33,238 nt of DNA from Chloroflexota bacterium (GCA_022568195.1 JADFFS010000019.1:1-33238), one strand, 5' to 3'. Shown: positions 14,248 to 22,391, counted from the stretch's first letter. Notes: generated by a model not told the origin, from the letters alone. Program-made: numbers and translations.

Positions 14248-16950
14248 GTGGAAGAACCTGTCGAGCCGCGAACCCGTCTGGCCATCGGCGTGGCGGTAGT
14301 GGGCACAGTGGGTGCGGCTGCACTGATTGGCGTCCTCTTCGCCACCGGTGTATTCACCTCGGACGAACCAGCTGGGACCGGGCAAGCCCCGGGAGCGCCT
14401 GTAGTAACTGTCAGCGTCCCGGTGCTGCCCGAGCAGCCAGCCCAACTGTTGTCTCCCCAGGGGGACGTCGCCGTAGACTTTACCGAGGGGTCCGTTGACA
14501 AGCCAATGGAGCTCCGGTATCAACAGGTACTCCCAGTACGGGTGCCTGCTCTTCCCGCCGGTTTCTCCGCCGCTACCAAGGTCTTCGACCTAACGTTGCT
14601 TGATCGAGAAGGCGAGGACCGTGGGGCTTACACCTTGATGAGGCCCGCCACCATCACGGTCCGGCTGGGTCCGGGAGAATTGGCCCTGGCGGGCGGCGAG
14701 GCTTCCAATATAGTGATCCAGCATTACATTGACCAGGATACTAGTTGGACCGAACTGCCGACCACGGTGGACTTGCTTAACGCCACGGCACGGGCGCAGG
14801 TGGACAGCCTGAGCATCTTCGCTCTGACGATCCGAACACCCAAGCCAACTCCAACGCCGCCGCCCACCCCAACGTCAGTGCCCACCGCCACGCCCTCTTT
14901 CACGCAGATTTCGGCTGCCACGGGGACCCCGGTGCCCACCCAGACGCCAACACCCATCCCCACGCCGACCGCAGTACCAACGCCGACTCCGGCGCCCACG
15001 CCCACGTTAGTCCCTACGGCCACGCCGACGCCTATTCCCACACCCGTACCAACTCCGGCCCCCACGCCGATACCCACGCCAACCCCTGCCCTCCGTCCCT
15101 TGGATCTGTCCACGGGGGCTATTGTTTGGTATTTTGAAGAACCAAATCGCTACACCATCGTCTCCGATATCAGAGTTCGGACTGCCATTGATTATGCGAT
15201 AAACGAAGCCGAGTTCGGTTCAAATTTTCTGTATCTTCCCGACGGCAGAACCGTAGCAAAGGGCCTAAGGAATTACGCCCCGCCGCGGGGAGAGAGATTG
15301 CTGATCGAGGCCGGATATCCTGACGGGTTTGGAGGCTTATGCATCTTTCCGGAAAGTAGGAAGACCATTCCGATAGCAGAGAGGATGGCCTTCCAGTTGA
15401 GGACGCTAAACATAGAGGCCTTCATCAATGGTAATTCTTGTGCCGCGGGAGTCATAGTCGTCATCGATCTGAACACAGCCAACCTGCCTCCCACACCAAG
15501 ACCCAAACCAACCCCTACACTCGGGCCTACGCCAACTGCCACCCCGATTCCCAGATACAAGCTCACCATCAATGGCCGTGCGGTGTACGGCGAAGAAGAA
15601 CTCGTAAGCCTGACCAGCGCTTTAGTGAAGGTGCTGCCACCCCCGGACGAAGATGGGACCTACGCCGCGAATACAGTGGTCACGTTGGTGGCCCTTCCGC
15701 GCCAAGCGGGCACTGAGTTCTTCTGGAGGGGAGTGGATGGCCAGCAGGCCGGTAAAGCGACCGTGCACATGTATGCCGACAGAACCGTGGAATTAGGGAC
15801 CGGCGCCTTTGTTTTCCAACCCACTCCGGCGCCGACCCGGTTCCTAGTGCCCACACCCACACCGGCCCAAGTCACCGTACCTATTTCCACGCTGCGCATC
15901 GGGTGGTACTTCGATACCCCGGCTTCCAACACGCCGCTGGCAGACATGAGAGTGCGGTTAGCCGTGGCCGATGCTATCTATGAGGCAATGATTCGCCCGG
16001 ATTTCGCCTATCTGCCAAACTGGCCCTCGCTGGGAGGGGCACTTCAGTTATACAACCCCGAAGAAGCTAGAAAGCTGTTGGCGGAAGCTGGGTACCCCGA
16101 TGGGTTCGGCGGACTGTGTGTCCTGCCGCTTGAAACGATACATGTTTCCATTGCCGAAATAATGGCTGGCCTCTTGAGCGAGGTCGGTATAGAAGCCACC
16201 GTGTTTGGTAACTCATGCAATGCCGGCCGGTTAATTCTCACCTCTGTACCCACCGGGGCCCCCACCCCAACGCCCACCCCTGCACCCGCTCCCACCCCGC
16301 TGCCAATTGCGACTCCAGTTCCCACGGCTACGCCAACTCCGGTGCCGGGGGCCACCGCCACGCCCGCACCTCTTCCAACTGCCACCCAGTCGCCAACCTC
16401 CACTCCCGTCCCGCCGACGCCAACAGCTACCCCGACACCTACACCGGTGCCTCCGACGCCCGCGCCCACTCCTATACCGCCTACACCGACGCCCACGCCC
16501 ACGCCCACACCCGCAGCGCCTTGGCCAGATCTGAGCGTGACCTTCCTAGATGCCGTCGCCTCCCAAGGAGACAGCATTTCTACGGCTGGGGATGTTTCAA
16601 GCGTCCTCCTTGAGTTCGACGCCCTCACTGGTAACTACCAGGTCACCTGGACGGCGGACCCGGCTAATCCCTTTAATGGCGATATTCACCTTGACTTGAC
16701 AGTTGGAAATACCACCATCGGCCTGGACCCGACCACCGTAATCACAATGCTCGGGTTATTCAACATCAGCTCGGCCACCTCTCTGACGTATTCCGGCACG
16801 GCTTCGGTGCTGACGAGCTGGCAAAGCGGTGATACTATCAAGACATTCAACTTCGGCGCCCCCATAGGCTTTGGCTCGAAGCTCGTTGATTTAGACGACA
16901 CTTCACTTTCAAATCGTGATTACGTCGAGACAACATCAGTTATAGATTGA
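14248..16950 (+). CDS. giant Pro/Thr-linked membrane-anchored protein with SBP-like mini-modules
   Basis: From the first in-frame start after the amber codon (GTG 14248) the product is 900 residues; with the interrupted module it would be about 1000. A membrane segment ([20 protein letters not shown]) comes first, then a beta-rich domain, then a long Pro-Thr linker. Module A (about 15100-15480) and module B (about 15883-16250) share WYF, D-x-R-V-R, [15 protein letters not shown] and a second GNSC Cys; the middle motif matches the conserved [19 protein letters not shown] of SBP_bac_5 oligopeptide-binding proteins. Between them is an InlB B-repeat-like domain ([16 protein letters not shown]). 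A second Pro-Thr linker and a beta-rich C-terminal domain end it. Probably extracellular and anchored; the role is unknown. Confidence 0.75.
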   Translation: MEEPVEPRTRLAIGVAVVGTVGAAALIGVLFATGVFTSDEPAGTGQAPGAPVVTVSVPVLPEQPAQLLSPQGDVAVDFTEGSVDKPMELRYQQVLPVRVPALPAGFSAATKVFDLTLLDREGEDRGAYTLMRPATITVRLGPGELALAGGEASNIVIQHYIDQDTSWTELPTTVDLLNATARAQVDSLSIFALTIRTPKPTPTPPPTPTSVPTATPSFTQISAATGTPVPTQTPTPIPTPTAVPTPTPAPTPTLVPTATPTPIPTPVPTPAPTPIPTPTPALRPLDLSTGAIVWYFEEPNRYTIVSDIRVRTAIDYAINEAEFGSNFLYLPDGRTVAKGLRNYAPPRGERLLIEAGYPDGFGGLCIFPESRKTIPIAERMAFQLRTLNIEAFINGNSCAAGVIVVIDLNTANLPPTPRPKPTPTLGPTPTATPIPRYKLTINGRAVYGEEELVSLTSALVKVLPPPDEDGTYAANTVVTLVALPRQAGTEFFWRGVDGQQAGKATVHMYADRTVELGTGAFVFQPTPAPTRFLVPTPTPAQVTVPISTLRIGWYFDTPASNTPLADMRVRLAVADAIYEAMIRPDFAYLPNWPSLGGALQLYNPEEARKLLAEAGYPDGFGGLCVLPLETIHVSIAEIMAGLLSEVGIEATVFGNSCNAGRLILTSVPTGAPTPTPTPAPAPTPLPIATPVPTATPTPVPGATATPAPLPTATQSPTSTPVPPTPTATPTPTPVPPTPAPTPIPPTPTPTPTPTPAAPWPDLSVTFLDAVASQGDSISTAGDVSSVLLEFDALTGNYQVTWTADPANPFNGDIHLDLTVGNTTIGLDPTTVITMLGLFNISSATSLTYSGTASVLTSWQSGDTIKTFNFGAPIGFGSKLVDLDDTSLSNRDYVETTSVID
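14842..15096 (+). repeat. Pro-Thr-rich linker repeat 1
   Basis: Imperfect tandem codons for P-T-P-T, P-V-P-T and A-T-P-T units in the coding strand of the surface protein. They encode an extended, likely O-glycosylated linker, typical of Chloroflexota surface proteins. The reverse strand shows a Gly-Val shadow frame. Confidence 0.9.
16252..16521 (+). repeat. Pro-Thr-rich linker repeat 2
   Basis: A second low-complexity stretch of P-T, A-P and P-P-T-P units separates module B from the C-terminal beta-rich domain. Its base pattern (CCNAC units) is recombination-prone, so length variation between strains is likely. Confidence 0.9.
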
Positions 16951-17022
16951 GGTAGGAACCAGCATAAAGAGATTGAAGGGGCACCTGGCTCCGACCATCT
17001 ACAGTCCCCGCTGCCTTCTCTC

Positions 17023-17211
17023 CTGAACGAAGATGATGGCAAAAAGGGGGAAGAGGAGTTCGAGGTTAACTCAGCCGGACAGGCACTGGGGTACCACTCT
17101 CCGGACCAAGCCCGCCCCCGGACTACGCAACACGTCGGGGACAGCCGGGATTTCTACAGCCAAAGCGACGCCTCTGACAACCTCCTCTTGACGGTTCGCC
17201 TCCAATATTAG
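17023..17211 (+). pseudogene. decayed second copy of the N-terminal module
   Basis: An open stretch ending in TAG at 17209-17211 translates to a 62-residue sequence with EFEVNSAGQALGYHSPDQAR and DSRDFYSQ. It aligns without gaps to the amber-interrupted module (LEFTAQG[15 protein letters not shown], DNQEFYGR) and ends after about 60 residues with a diverged tail (LTVRLQY against EIRLSYRP). It has no start codon in the conserved position (CTG where the other copy has the start region) and no ribosome binding site, so it is a remnant of a neighbouring paralogue. It shows that the amber position was Gln. Confidence 0.65.
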
Positions 17212-17276
17212 AACATGTGTTTTTACCCTGGTGTTTTTCTGTAGGGGAGAACCTGTTGGGAGGAGATGCAGTAGTT

Positions 17277-17474
17277 ATGAATATGTTTTACCGGGGCTAC
17301 CTGATTCACGAGGAGATACGGTCTATTTGTTGCACGGTTTTTGGCCGGCGGCCGGTCAGAACGGAACTGGCTAGCTGCGATAACGCCATGGCGGCGATGC
17401 AGTGGGTGGACCGGCAGGTGGCCGCGGGGGATGCCGCCGTCGCTGGGCCACCGAAGCAGGTGGCTGTACGGTAA
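17277..17474 (+). CDS. small hypothetical protein
   Basis: A 65-residue frame beginning with MNMFYRGYLIHEEIRS. The ATG at 17277 has GGGAGGAG 11 nt upstream. The order of features (short beta strands at the N-terminus, then a Cys-x-x-A-M-x-W-V-D/E helix, NAMAAMQWVDRQVAA) resembles small single-domain proteins of about 60 residues found scattered in environmental genomes, but I cannot name a family. There is no signal peptide or membrane segment. It stands between the decayed module copy and repeats, and it could be non-coding. Confidence 0.4.
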   Translation: MNMFYRGYLIHEEIRSICCTVFGRRPVRTELASCDNAMAAMQWVDRQVAAGDAAVAGPPKQVAVR

Positions 17475-17550
17475 CACCACGGGCTCGGCGTTCGACCGGG
17501 AACCCCTGCATTTTGTAGTGGCAGGCGAGGGAAACGCTGCGCCCCAGATG

Positions 17551-17582
17551 CTTCGCCGCTGCGGCTGGCTCAGCATGACATT
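17551..17582. repeat. solo right arm of the TGTCATTC/GAATGACA repeat
   Basis: CCCCAGATGCTTCGCCGCTG followed by GCTCAGCATGACATT closely matches the right half of the element at 8732-8843. No left arm is found in the preceding 100 nt, so it is a truncated copy. Confidence 0.6.
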
Positions 17583-17598
17583 TTCGTAGCAATGAAAA

Positions 17599-17640
17599 TC
17601 CCCCTATATCCCTCGTTAATAAAGGGGGACGAAGGGGGAT
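17599..17640. repeat. ATCCCCCT...AGGGGGAT inverted repeat
   Basis: ATCCCCCTATATCCC and GGGGGACGAAGGGGGAT flank TCGTTAATAAA; the outer seven bases are exact inverse copies. The same family appears at 20398-20430, and in shortened form as the hisS terminator. It lies beyond the 3' end of the LLM oxidoreductase gene. Confidence 0.7.
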
Positions 17641-17683
17641 TTCGTCCTGTCACCGGCCGTCAGGACCTGTTCGCGGGCCGGGG

Positions 17684-18820
17684 TTATCCGTTGTCCGCAG
17701 CCGCCGCCGCAGCGGCCTGGGCCCGGCGTTCCTTCTCCTTGAAGTGGGGAATCACGTACTTGCCGAACAGCCTCAGTGAGTTTTTCACCTCGGCGTCGGT
17801 GGTTGGTCCGGCCTGGAATATGGGCATGATCTCATCGGCCCCGATGCGCTCGTAATTCTCGATCACTTCGATGCACTCATCCGGGGTGCCAACGCAGAAG
17901 CGGCCGGAGGACAACACCTCCTCGGGGGTCACCCCTTTGCGCATCTGCGGGTCCCACTCCATGCGGCGCACGTGGTCTCGGTAGGTGTCGGGAACCTTGC
18001 TGGTGTCTACCCCGGACCAGCCCCGCTCGTAGTTGCTCAAGCGTATATTGATGTTCCAGGCAGCGATCTCGGCCCCCCGCTCCAAGGTGCGCTTCTTATT
18101 CTCGTCGCAGAAGCCGATGCTGGACACCACCACATTATCGGTGATGAACTTGCCAACGGGATTGGCGGTTTTCAGCGCCTCTTTATAAATTTTTATCCGG
18201 GCCTCAACTGTATCGTACTGGCCCAGCACGTTGCACAGGCAGCCCAGGCCCATCTCCCCGGCTAACTGGAAAGTATCCTCCTGGCTGCACGCCGAATACA
18301 GCGGTGGGTGGGGCTTTTGCATGGGTTTGGGAATGACCTCCCGCTCGGGGATGTTGAAATATTTGCCTTGGTGAGAGTAAATCTCCTGGGTCCAGATGTT
18401 GGGAATCATTCGCAACGACTCTTCCCAGATACCCCGGGTATCCTCCAGATCGATGCCGAAGGGAGTAAGCTGGTAAGGGTTGCCCGCCCTGCCCACGCCG
18501 ACGTCCACCCGGCCGCCGCTCATGATGTCCAGAGTGGCTGTCTTGACCGCCACGTGCAAGGGATGGTGTATTGGCAGCAGCACCACGCCGAAGCCCAGGC
18601 GCATCTTGGTGGTGTGCTGGCTCAGCACTGCCAGCATGACCTCCGAGGCGCTGGAGTGGGCCCATTCGGTCAGGAAGTGGTGCTCAACGAACCAGACGTG
18701 CTCGAACCCCATCTCCTCGGCCAGCACCACCTGGTCGACGATCTCCCGAAGCCGCTCGTGTTCGGCTCCCGGCGGCGCAGGGCGGGGAACCTGTACTTCG
18801 TAAAACATTCCAAATTTCAT
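17684..18820 (-). CDS. LLM class flavin-dependent oxidoreductase
   Basis: A 378-residue luciferase-like (bacterial luciferase alpha/beta superfamily) TIM-barrel enzyme that uses FMN or F420. It begins with MKFGMFYEVQ, has EEMGFEHVWFVEHHFLTEW (the usual segment with the His pair), LGFGVVLLPIHHPLHVAV, and SGGRVDVGVGRAGNPYQL, the signature that contacts the flavin phosphate. Known relatives are monooxygenases of alkanes, terpenoids or sulfonates and F420-dependent reductases; the substrate is not predictable. The ATG at 18820 is set by GGAGGG; an upstream extension is rejected. The Ala-rich C-terminus is unusual. It is divergent from the cyclase-family gene. Confidence 0.93.
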   Translation of the reverse strand: MKFGMFYEVQVPRPAPPGAEHERLREIVDQVVLAEEMGFEHVWFVEHHFLTEWAHSSASEVMLAVLSQHTTKMRLGFGVVLLPIHHPLHVAVKTATLDIMSGGRVDVGVGRAGNPYQLTPFGIDLEDTRGIWEESLRMIPNIWTQEIYSHQGKYFNIPEREVIPKPMQKPHPPLYSACSQEDTFQLAGEMGLGCLCNVLGQYDTVEARIKIYKEALKTANPVGKFITDNVVVSSIGFCDENKKRTLERGAEIAAWNINIRLSNYERGWSGVDTSKVPDTYRDHVRRMEWDPQMRKGVTPEEVLSSGRFCVGTPDECIEVIENYERIGADEIMPIFQAGPTTDAEVKNSLRLFGKYVIPHFKEKERRAQAAAAAAADNG

Positions 18821-18912
18821 GCTTGTCCCTCCAGTGAGTTGGCCTGTCCATCTGACGGCCGCACGGGGCCGCCCGCAACCCATCACGGCGGCGGATACCT
18901 GGCCTTGGGGGT

Positions 18913-18941
18913 ATTCTAGGCGGCGGGTAAAAGGGCGTCAA
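18913..18941 (-). promoter_or_regulatory. promoter of the LLM oxidoreductase
   Basis: On the minus strand: TTGACG, exactly 17 nt, TAGAAT, giving a leader of about 85 nt. It lies in the 161-nt gap shared with the divergent cyclase-family gene, so a regulator bound here could control both. Confidence 0.65.
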
Positions 18942-18981
18942 CCTGGGCGCCAGCACTAAATGACCGGGTGAAAGGAATCCA

Positions 18982-19722
18982 ATGGGCAAACAATCTAATG
19001 GGCCCGAAATTGCCGCCACGAGGACCATCAGCTTCACCACGGTCGTGGACCTGAGCTGGCCGATTCATCCTGGCATTCCTCTGTGGCCGGGGGACCCTGC
19101 CATAGAGTTCCAAGTGATGACAAATCTGGACGCCGACGGCTACTTCATGCGCCGTTTCTCCATGGGGGAGCACAGCGCGACCCACATGAACGCCCCCAGC
19201 AGCTTTTATCCGGACGGACTCAGCGTCGACCAGTATGCGCCCGAGTCTCTGGTGGCGCCGGCGGCGGTCATCGATGGCCGGCGCCTGGCATCCTCCGATG
19301 CAGACTGCACCCTAGGCGTAGACGATGTTCATGCTTGGGAAAAGGAACACGGTCCGGTCCCCCAAGGCAGCATCCTGCTGTTGTACACGGGCTGGCAGGA
19401 CAATTGGAGCCAAACCAAAGCATACCTTGGCGGGGATGTCCCCGGCGCGTTGCACTTCCCCGGGTTCGGCCAAGACGCCGCCCGGTATCTGCTCGAGGAG
19501 CGAGGAGTCCTGGGCCTGGGAATCGATACCCACGGGGTCGATGGTGGGCAGAACAGGACTTTCTCCATAAACAAGCTTGTTTTACAGCAGCCCCGGATGG
19601 TGCTGGAGAACCTGTGCAATCTGCATCAGCTACCGCCCACCGGCGCGACTTTGGTCATCGGGCTGCCACGCCTAGAAGGAGGCAGCGGCGCCCCGGTGGC
19701 GGTGCTGGCCTTCGTTCCTTAG
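18982..19722 (+). CDS. cyclase family protein (kynurenine formamidase-like metal hydrolase)
   Basis: A 246-residue member of the putative cyclase/KynB fold, which hydrolyses amides or lactones with bound zinc or manganese. The metal motif normally H-x-G-T-H-x-D-x-P-x-H/F appears as HSATHMNAPSSF (His64, His68, Asn70), with Asn in place of the usual Asp and Ser in place of the usual His, so metal coordination may differ. The C-terminal motif LGLGIDTHGVDGGQ supplies a further Asp and His. AAGGA precedes the ATG. The divergent LLM oxidoreductase suggests a joint catabolic route in which ring oxidation is followed by hydrolysis, which is inference only. Confidence 0.88.
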   Translation: MGKQSNGPEIAATRTISFTTVVDLSWPIHPGIPLWPGDPAIEFQVMTNLDADGYFMRRFSMGEHSATHMNAPSSFYPDGLSVDQYAPESLVAPAAVIDGRRLASSDADCTLGVDDVHAWEKEHGPVPQGSILLLYTGWQDNWSQTKAYLGGDVPGALHFPGFGQDAARYLLEERGVLGLGIDTHGVDGGQNRTFSINKLVLQQPRMVLENLCNLHQLPPTGATLVIGLPRLEGGSGAPVAVLAFVP

Positions 19723-19725
19723 CCA

Positions 19726-19898
19726 GCCGTCAGACGTCAGCGATCAGCCGGCGCACGGCGAGAAGCACTTCGACCCATAACCTGCCAAACGCGGGCGACG
19801 GTTATATAAGTTGCCGCGGTATGCGAGGGCATCGCTCTATTGGGGTCTCCAGCCTTCCTCCCCCAACGTTGACGGCTGACTGCTGATAGCTGACCGCT
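19726..19898. repeat. inverted repeat of CAGCCGTCAG type, copy 2
   Basis: The left arm CAGCCGTCAGACGTCAGCGA plus TCAGC at about 19727-19749 and the right arm GACGGCTGACTGCTGATAGC plus TGAC (about 19871-19894) are imperfect inverse copies, separated by about 120 nt. The arms use the same CAGCCGTC and GCTGAC words as the element at 10373-10490, so this is a second copy with a longer core. It fills the gap between the cyclase-family gene and the convergent GlcG-like gene. Confidence 0.65.
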
Positions 19899-19904
19899 AA
19901 AGAG

Positions 19905-20300
19905 TTACAGCTTGCTAATACCGGCAGAGGCGCAGTCTTCGTCCTGCTGGGAGGTGCCGCCGCCGACGCCGCAGGCGCCTTCCAAAGCCCCGTTGCGGAA
20001 GATGGGCATGCCGCCCTGTCCCATGATCATGTGCCCGCCCTCGGCCGCGGCGATGCCCGCGGGAGTTGGTTGGGTGGCCCGTTCTGCCAACTCCCCGCTG
20101 GCCCTTCCGAATCCAGCCGAGGCCACCGCCTTTCCTTGCGAGCCGTATACCCCCGCCCAGATGGCGCCGTCCATGCGGCCGAAGGAGATGAGCCGGCCAC
20201 CGGCATCGCAGACCGCCACGTTAACCTTGATGTTGAGCTCCTCTGCCTGGGCGATGGCTCCCGCGACAATCCTTTGGGCTTCCGCTAGCGTCAGTGCCAT
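19905..20300 (-). CDS. GlcG/HbpS family heme-binding-like protein
   Basis: A 131-residue GlcG/HbpS-fold protein. Typical features are LTLAEAQRIVAGAIAQAEEL at the start, NVAVCDAGGRLISFGRMDGA, KAVASAGFGRASGEL and the C-terminal GACGVGGGTSQQDEDCASAG. Family members bind heme or small ligands, or act as companions in glycolate and propanediol metabolism; catalytic activity is not established. The ATG at 20300 has AAGGAGG 6 nt upstream, so the 16-codon extension is rejected. No signal peptide is seen, so it is likely cytoplasmic. It lies downstream of the AhpD-like gene on the same strand, separated by 174 nt and a repeat. Confidence 0.9.
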   Translation of the reverse strand: MALTLAEAQRIVAGAIAQAEELNIKVNVAVCDAGGRLISFGRMDGAIWAGVYGSQGKAVASAGFGRASGELAERATQPTPAGIAAAEGGHMIMGQGGMPIFRNGALEGACGVGGGTSQQDEDCASAGISKL

Positions 20301-20397
20301 GGGTATCCTCCTTAAAGTTAGTTCTTGCCTGGTTGAGGTCCTGGCCACATGGTTTTTACTGATCCATGAACAATTCGTTAAACCGCACGAGGATTAA

Positions 20398-20430
20398 ATC
20401 CCCCTCTGTCCCCCTTTAATAAAGGGGGAT
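20398..20430. repeat. ATCCCCCT...AGGGGGAT inverted repeat, second copy
   Basis: Outer ATCCCCC/GGGGGAT arms with an inner perfect 8-bp hairpin CCCCCTTT-AAT-AAAGGGGG. It lies between the AhpD-like and GlcG-like genes and shares the word TTAATAAAGGGGGA with 17599-17640. Confidence 0.75.
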
Positions 20431-20474
20431 TCTGCCCGTAGGCTCGGCTATGGGTATCCTCGCTCAACAGATGG

Positions 20475-21116
20475 TCACCGCGCCGGCATCGAGGCGGCAG
20501 GCACGGCAGCGATGTTTCCATAGACCTTGGCGGCAGTCTCAGCCTTGAACTCCAGCTTTTCCGCGTTGGGCTCCCAGCCTCTCTCTTCCTGGAGCTCGAT
20601 CCCCAGGCCGTCGGCTACCCGCACCATGTAGTTGAAATAGGCTGTGATGTGCACGATGTCTATGACATCTTCGTCGGTCCAACCGGCGTTCCGCAACTCT
20701 TGAACGTGTTCCTGTGTGACACTTGAAGGAGATACGGTAAGGAATTCCGCGAACTCGAGCATGGCCACCTGCTTGGGCGTCAGCCCGGCCTTACGGTAAT
20801 CATGCCCCACTTGTTCAGCCAACTGGGAGTCCGGGTCCTCGGCACGCAGAGCCTCTGCGTGGGCCAGGGTTCAATACTGGCATTTGTTGGTGGCCGATAC
20901 CACGGTAGCCACCATCTGCCGTTCGGCGGGAGTGAGTCCTGACTCCGTGCGCATAACGCTGTCGCCGTGGGCCGTCAGCGTTTTCATGATATGGGGACGC
21001 AGACCGTTGACAGCAATCACATTGCCGATGCGGCCCCGTTGCTCCAGTATGTGGTCGTAAGCGGCTTTGATATCCCCGGTAGCTTCCTTGTATGGGACGG
21101 TCTTCACATAAGCCAC
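20475..21116 (-). CDS. AhpD-like/carboxymuconolactone decarboxylase family selenoprotein (CxxU)
   Basis: One 213-codon frame interrupted only by TGA at codon 82 (20871-20873 on the plus strand). The N-terminal part ends SATNKCQY; after the TGA it continues TLAHAEALRAEDPDSQLAEQ. The family motif is CxxCxxxH, so the TGA replaces the second Cys (Cys79-x-x-Sec82-x-x-x-His86), the residue that carries peroxidatic reactivity in AhpD. A perfect hairpin begins shortly after it. Sequence after the stop continues the family to the normal length (AGLTPKQVAMLEFAEFLT, TDEDVIDIVHITAYFNYMVR). GTG start with AGGAGG 7 nt upstream. Predicted role: thiol/selenol-dependent peroxide or disulfide reduction. Cutting at the TGA would leave two useless halves. 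Confidence 0.87.
20843..20861 (-). promoter_or_regulatory. SECIS element of the AhpD-like gene
   Basis: In the mRNA a perfect 8-bp stem, CACGCAGA/UCUGCGUG, closes a GGC loop 17 nt after the UGA. This meets the bacterial SECIS pattern: a stem of at least 4 bp, a small apical loop with G in its first two positions, and a UGA-to-loop distance of about 16-37 nt. Confidence 0.78.
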
Positions 21117-21495
21117 GGCGTTGCCTCCTGCCAGAATTGCCAGATTCGCCAGATTCCAATGTGTAGAGAGCGCTGGCCCATTCTACCGCTCCCAACCGGC
21201 CTTGCCAACAGGCTGTGAACTACTGGGACAGTCGAGTTGCTTGTGACGGATTGGCCGGTTTTGCCTACCTGTCATTCCGAGAAGCGAAGCGACGAGGAAT
21301 CTGGGGTGGGGTCGTTCCACCCATCCCCAGATTCCTCCCTGCGGTCGGAATGACATTGGTCGATTTCAAATTGAAGCGGTCCAGGACAGACCGGCGTGTT
21401 CCCTCGGGTCCACCATGGGCGATGTTATACTGCTATGGCCATCGATTTGCCAAGATTTACTATTTAAAATTTACCATTGGGGACGCCGCCGGAGC
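21117..21495. other. intergenic region between divergent AhpD-like and hisF genes
   Basis: It contains the large inverted repeat at 21270-21355 and, near hisF, an extended -10 like TGTTATACT (about 21422-21429) without a clear -35. No convincing gene is present. Confidence 0.45.
21270..21355. repeat. TGTCATTC...GAATGACA inverted repeat, copy 2 (full)
   Basis: The outer arms TGTCATTCCGA (21270-21280) and TCGGAATGACA (21345-21355) are perfect inverse copies; the inner GAGGAATCTGGGG and CCCCAGATTCCTC arms also pair perfectly. It shares the same words with 8732-8843. At 86 bp it resembles a non-autonomous MITE or REP-like element. Confidence 0.85.
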
Positions 21496-22323
21496 ATGCT
21501 CACCAAGCGAATCATCCCATGCCTGGACGTGGACGCCGGGCGCGTGGTCAAAGGCACCAGCTTTGTCGATATCCGTGACGCCGGCGATCCGGCCGAGCTG
21601 GCGGCGCGCTATGACGCTGAAGGTGGCGACGAGCTCGTATTCCTGGACATCACCGCCAGCTCCGACTCCCGTGCAACCATGGTCGACGTGGTGCAGCGGG
21701 TGTCGGAGCAGGTATTTATACCCCTGACAGTGGGCGGGGGCATCCGCAACGTGGAAGACATGCGCCGGATGCTCAACGCCGGGGCCGACAAGGTTTCGAT
21801 CAACACCGCCGCCGTCAACGACCCGTCATTGGTCCAGCAAGGGGCCGCCCAATTTGGCAACCAGTGCATTGTAGTTGCCGTCGACGCCAAACGGGTTTCT
21901 CCAACACCTGCCTCGGAGCAATCCTCCCGCGGTGACCTTTCCCTGGACGAGGCCTCACAATGGGAGGTATACACCCACGGCGGCCGCACTCCCACGGGGC
22001 TGGATGCGGTCAAGTGGGCTGTTCGGGCCGTGGAAATGGGTGCGGGAGAGATCCTGCTGACCAGCATGGACGCCGACGGCCACCTGGCGGGCTACGACCT
22101 GGCGCTGACCCGCGCGGTCTCCCAAGCGGTGACGGTTCCCGTGATCGCCAGCGGCGGAGCCGGTGAGTTGGACCACCTGTACCAGGCTTTCACAGAAGGC
22201 AAGGCCGACGCCGTGCTGGCAGCCAGCATCTTCCATTTCGGCACCTACTCCATAGCCGAAGCGAAGCAGTACCTGGCGGACCGGGGGGTTCCTGTGCGCC
22301 CACATTCCCCGTCCCTTACATAG
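21496..22323 (+). CDS. hisF: imidazole glycerol phosphate synthase subunit HisF
   Basis: The cyclase subunit of IGP synthase, which with the HisH glutaminase converts PRFAR to IGP and AICAR in histidine biosynthesis. The first barrel strand carries [20 protein letters not shown] with the catalytic Asp11, and [12 protein letters not shown] holds the second catalytic Asp. Phosphate-binding loops are [11 protein letters not shown] and [10 protein letters not shown]. At 275 residues it is about 20 longer than usual, with an extra loop ([20 protein letters not shown]) before WEVYTHGGR. The ATG at 21496 is the family start, but its only Shine-Dalgarno (GGAG) is a single base away, so initiation may be weak. 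hisH is not in the window. Confidence 0.95.
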   Translation: MLTKRIIPCLDVDAGRVVKGTSFVDIRDAGDPAELAARYDAEGGDELVFLDITASSDSRATMVDVVQRVSEQVFIPLTVGGGIRNVEDMRRMLNAGADKVSINTAAVNDPSLVQQGAAQFGNQCIVVAVDAKRVSPTPASEQSSRGDLSLDEASQWEVYTHGGRTPTGLDAVKWAVRAVEMGAGEILLTSMDADGHLAGYDLALTRAVSQAVTVPVIASGGAGELDHLYQAFTEGKADAVLAASIFHFGTYSIAEAKQYLADRGVPVRPHSPSLT

Positions 22324-22391
22324 ACCCGCGACAAACATTGATTAACACTTTTGGGTTGGAACAAGTAGCCACCATGAGGAGGCCCTGATTC

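Noticed and set aside
14724-15113. Minus-strand Gly/Val-rich open frames opposite the Pro-Thr linkers (also 16044-16628)
   Set aside because: They are antisense shadows of repetitive CCNAC codons, with no ribosome binding sites; the coding strand is clearly plus.
20822-20873. Reading the AhpD-like gene as two separate proteins
   Set aside because: Both halves are needed for one family domain, the second half has no ribosome binding site or proper start, and the break is exactly at the catalytic Cys.
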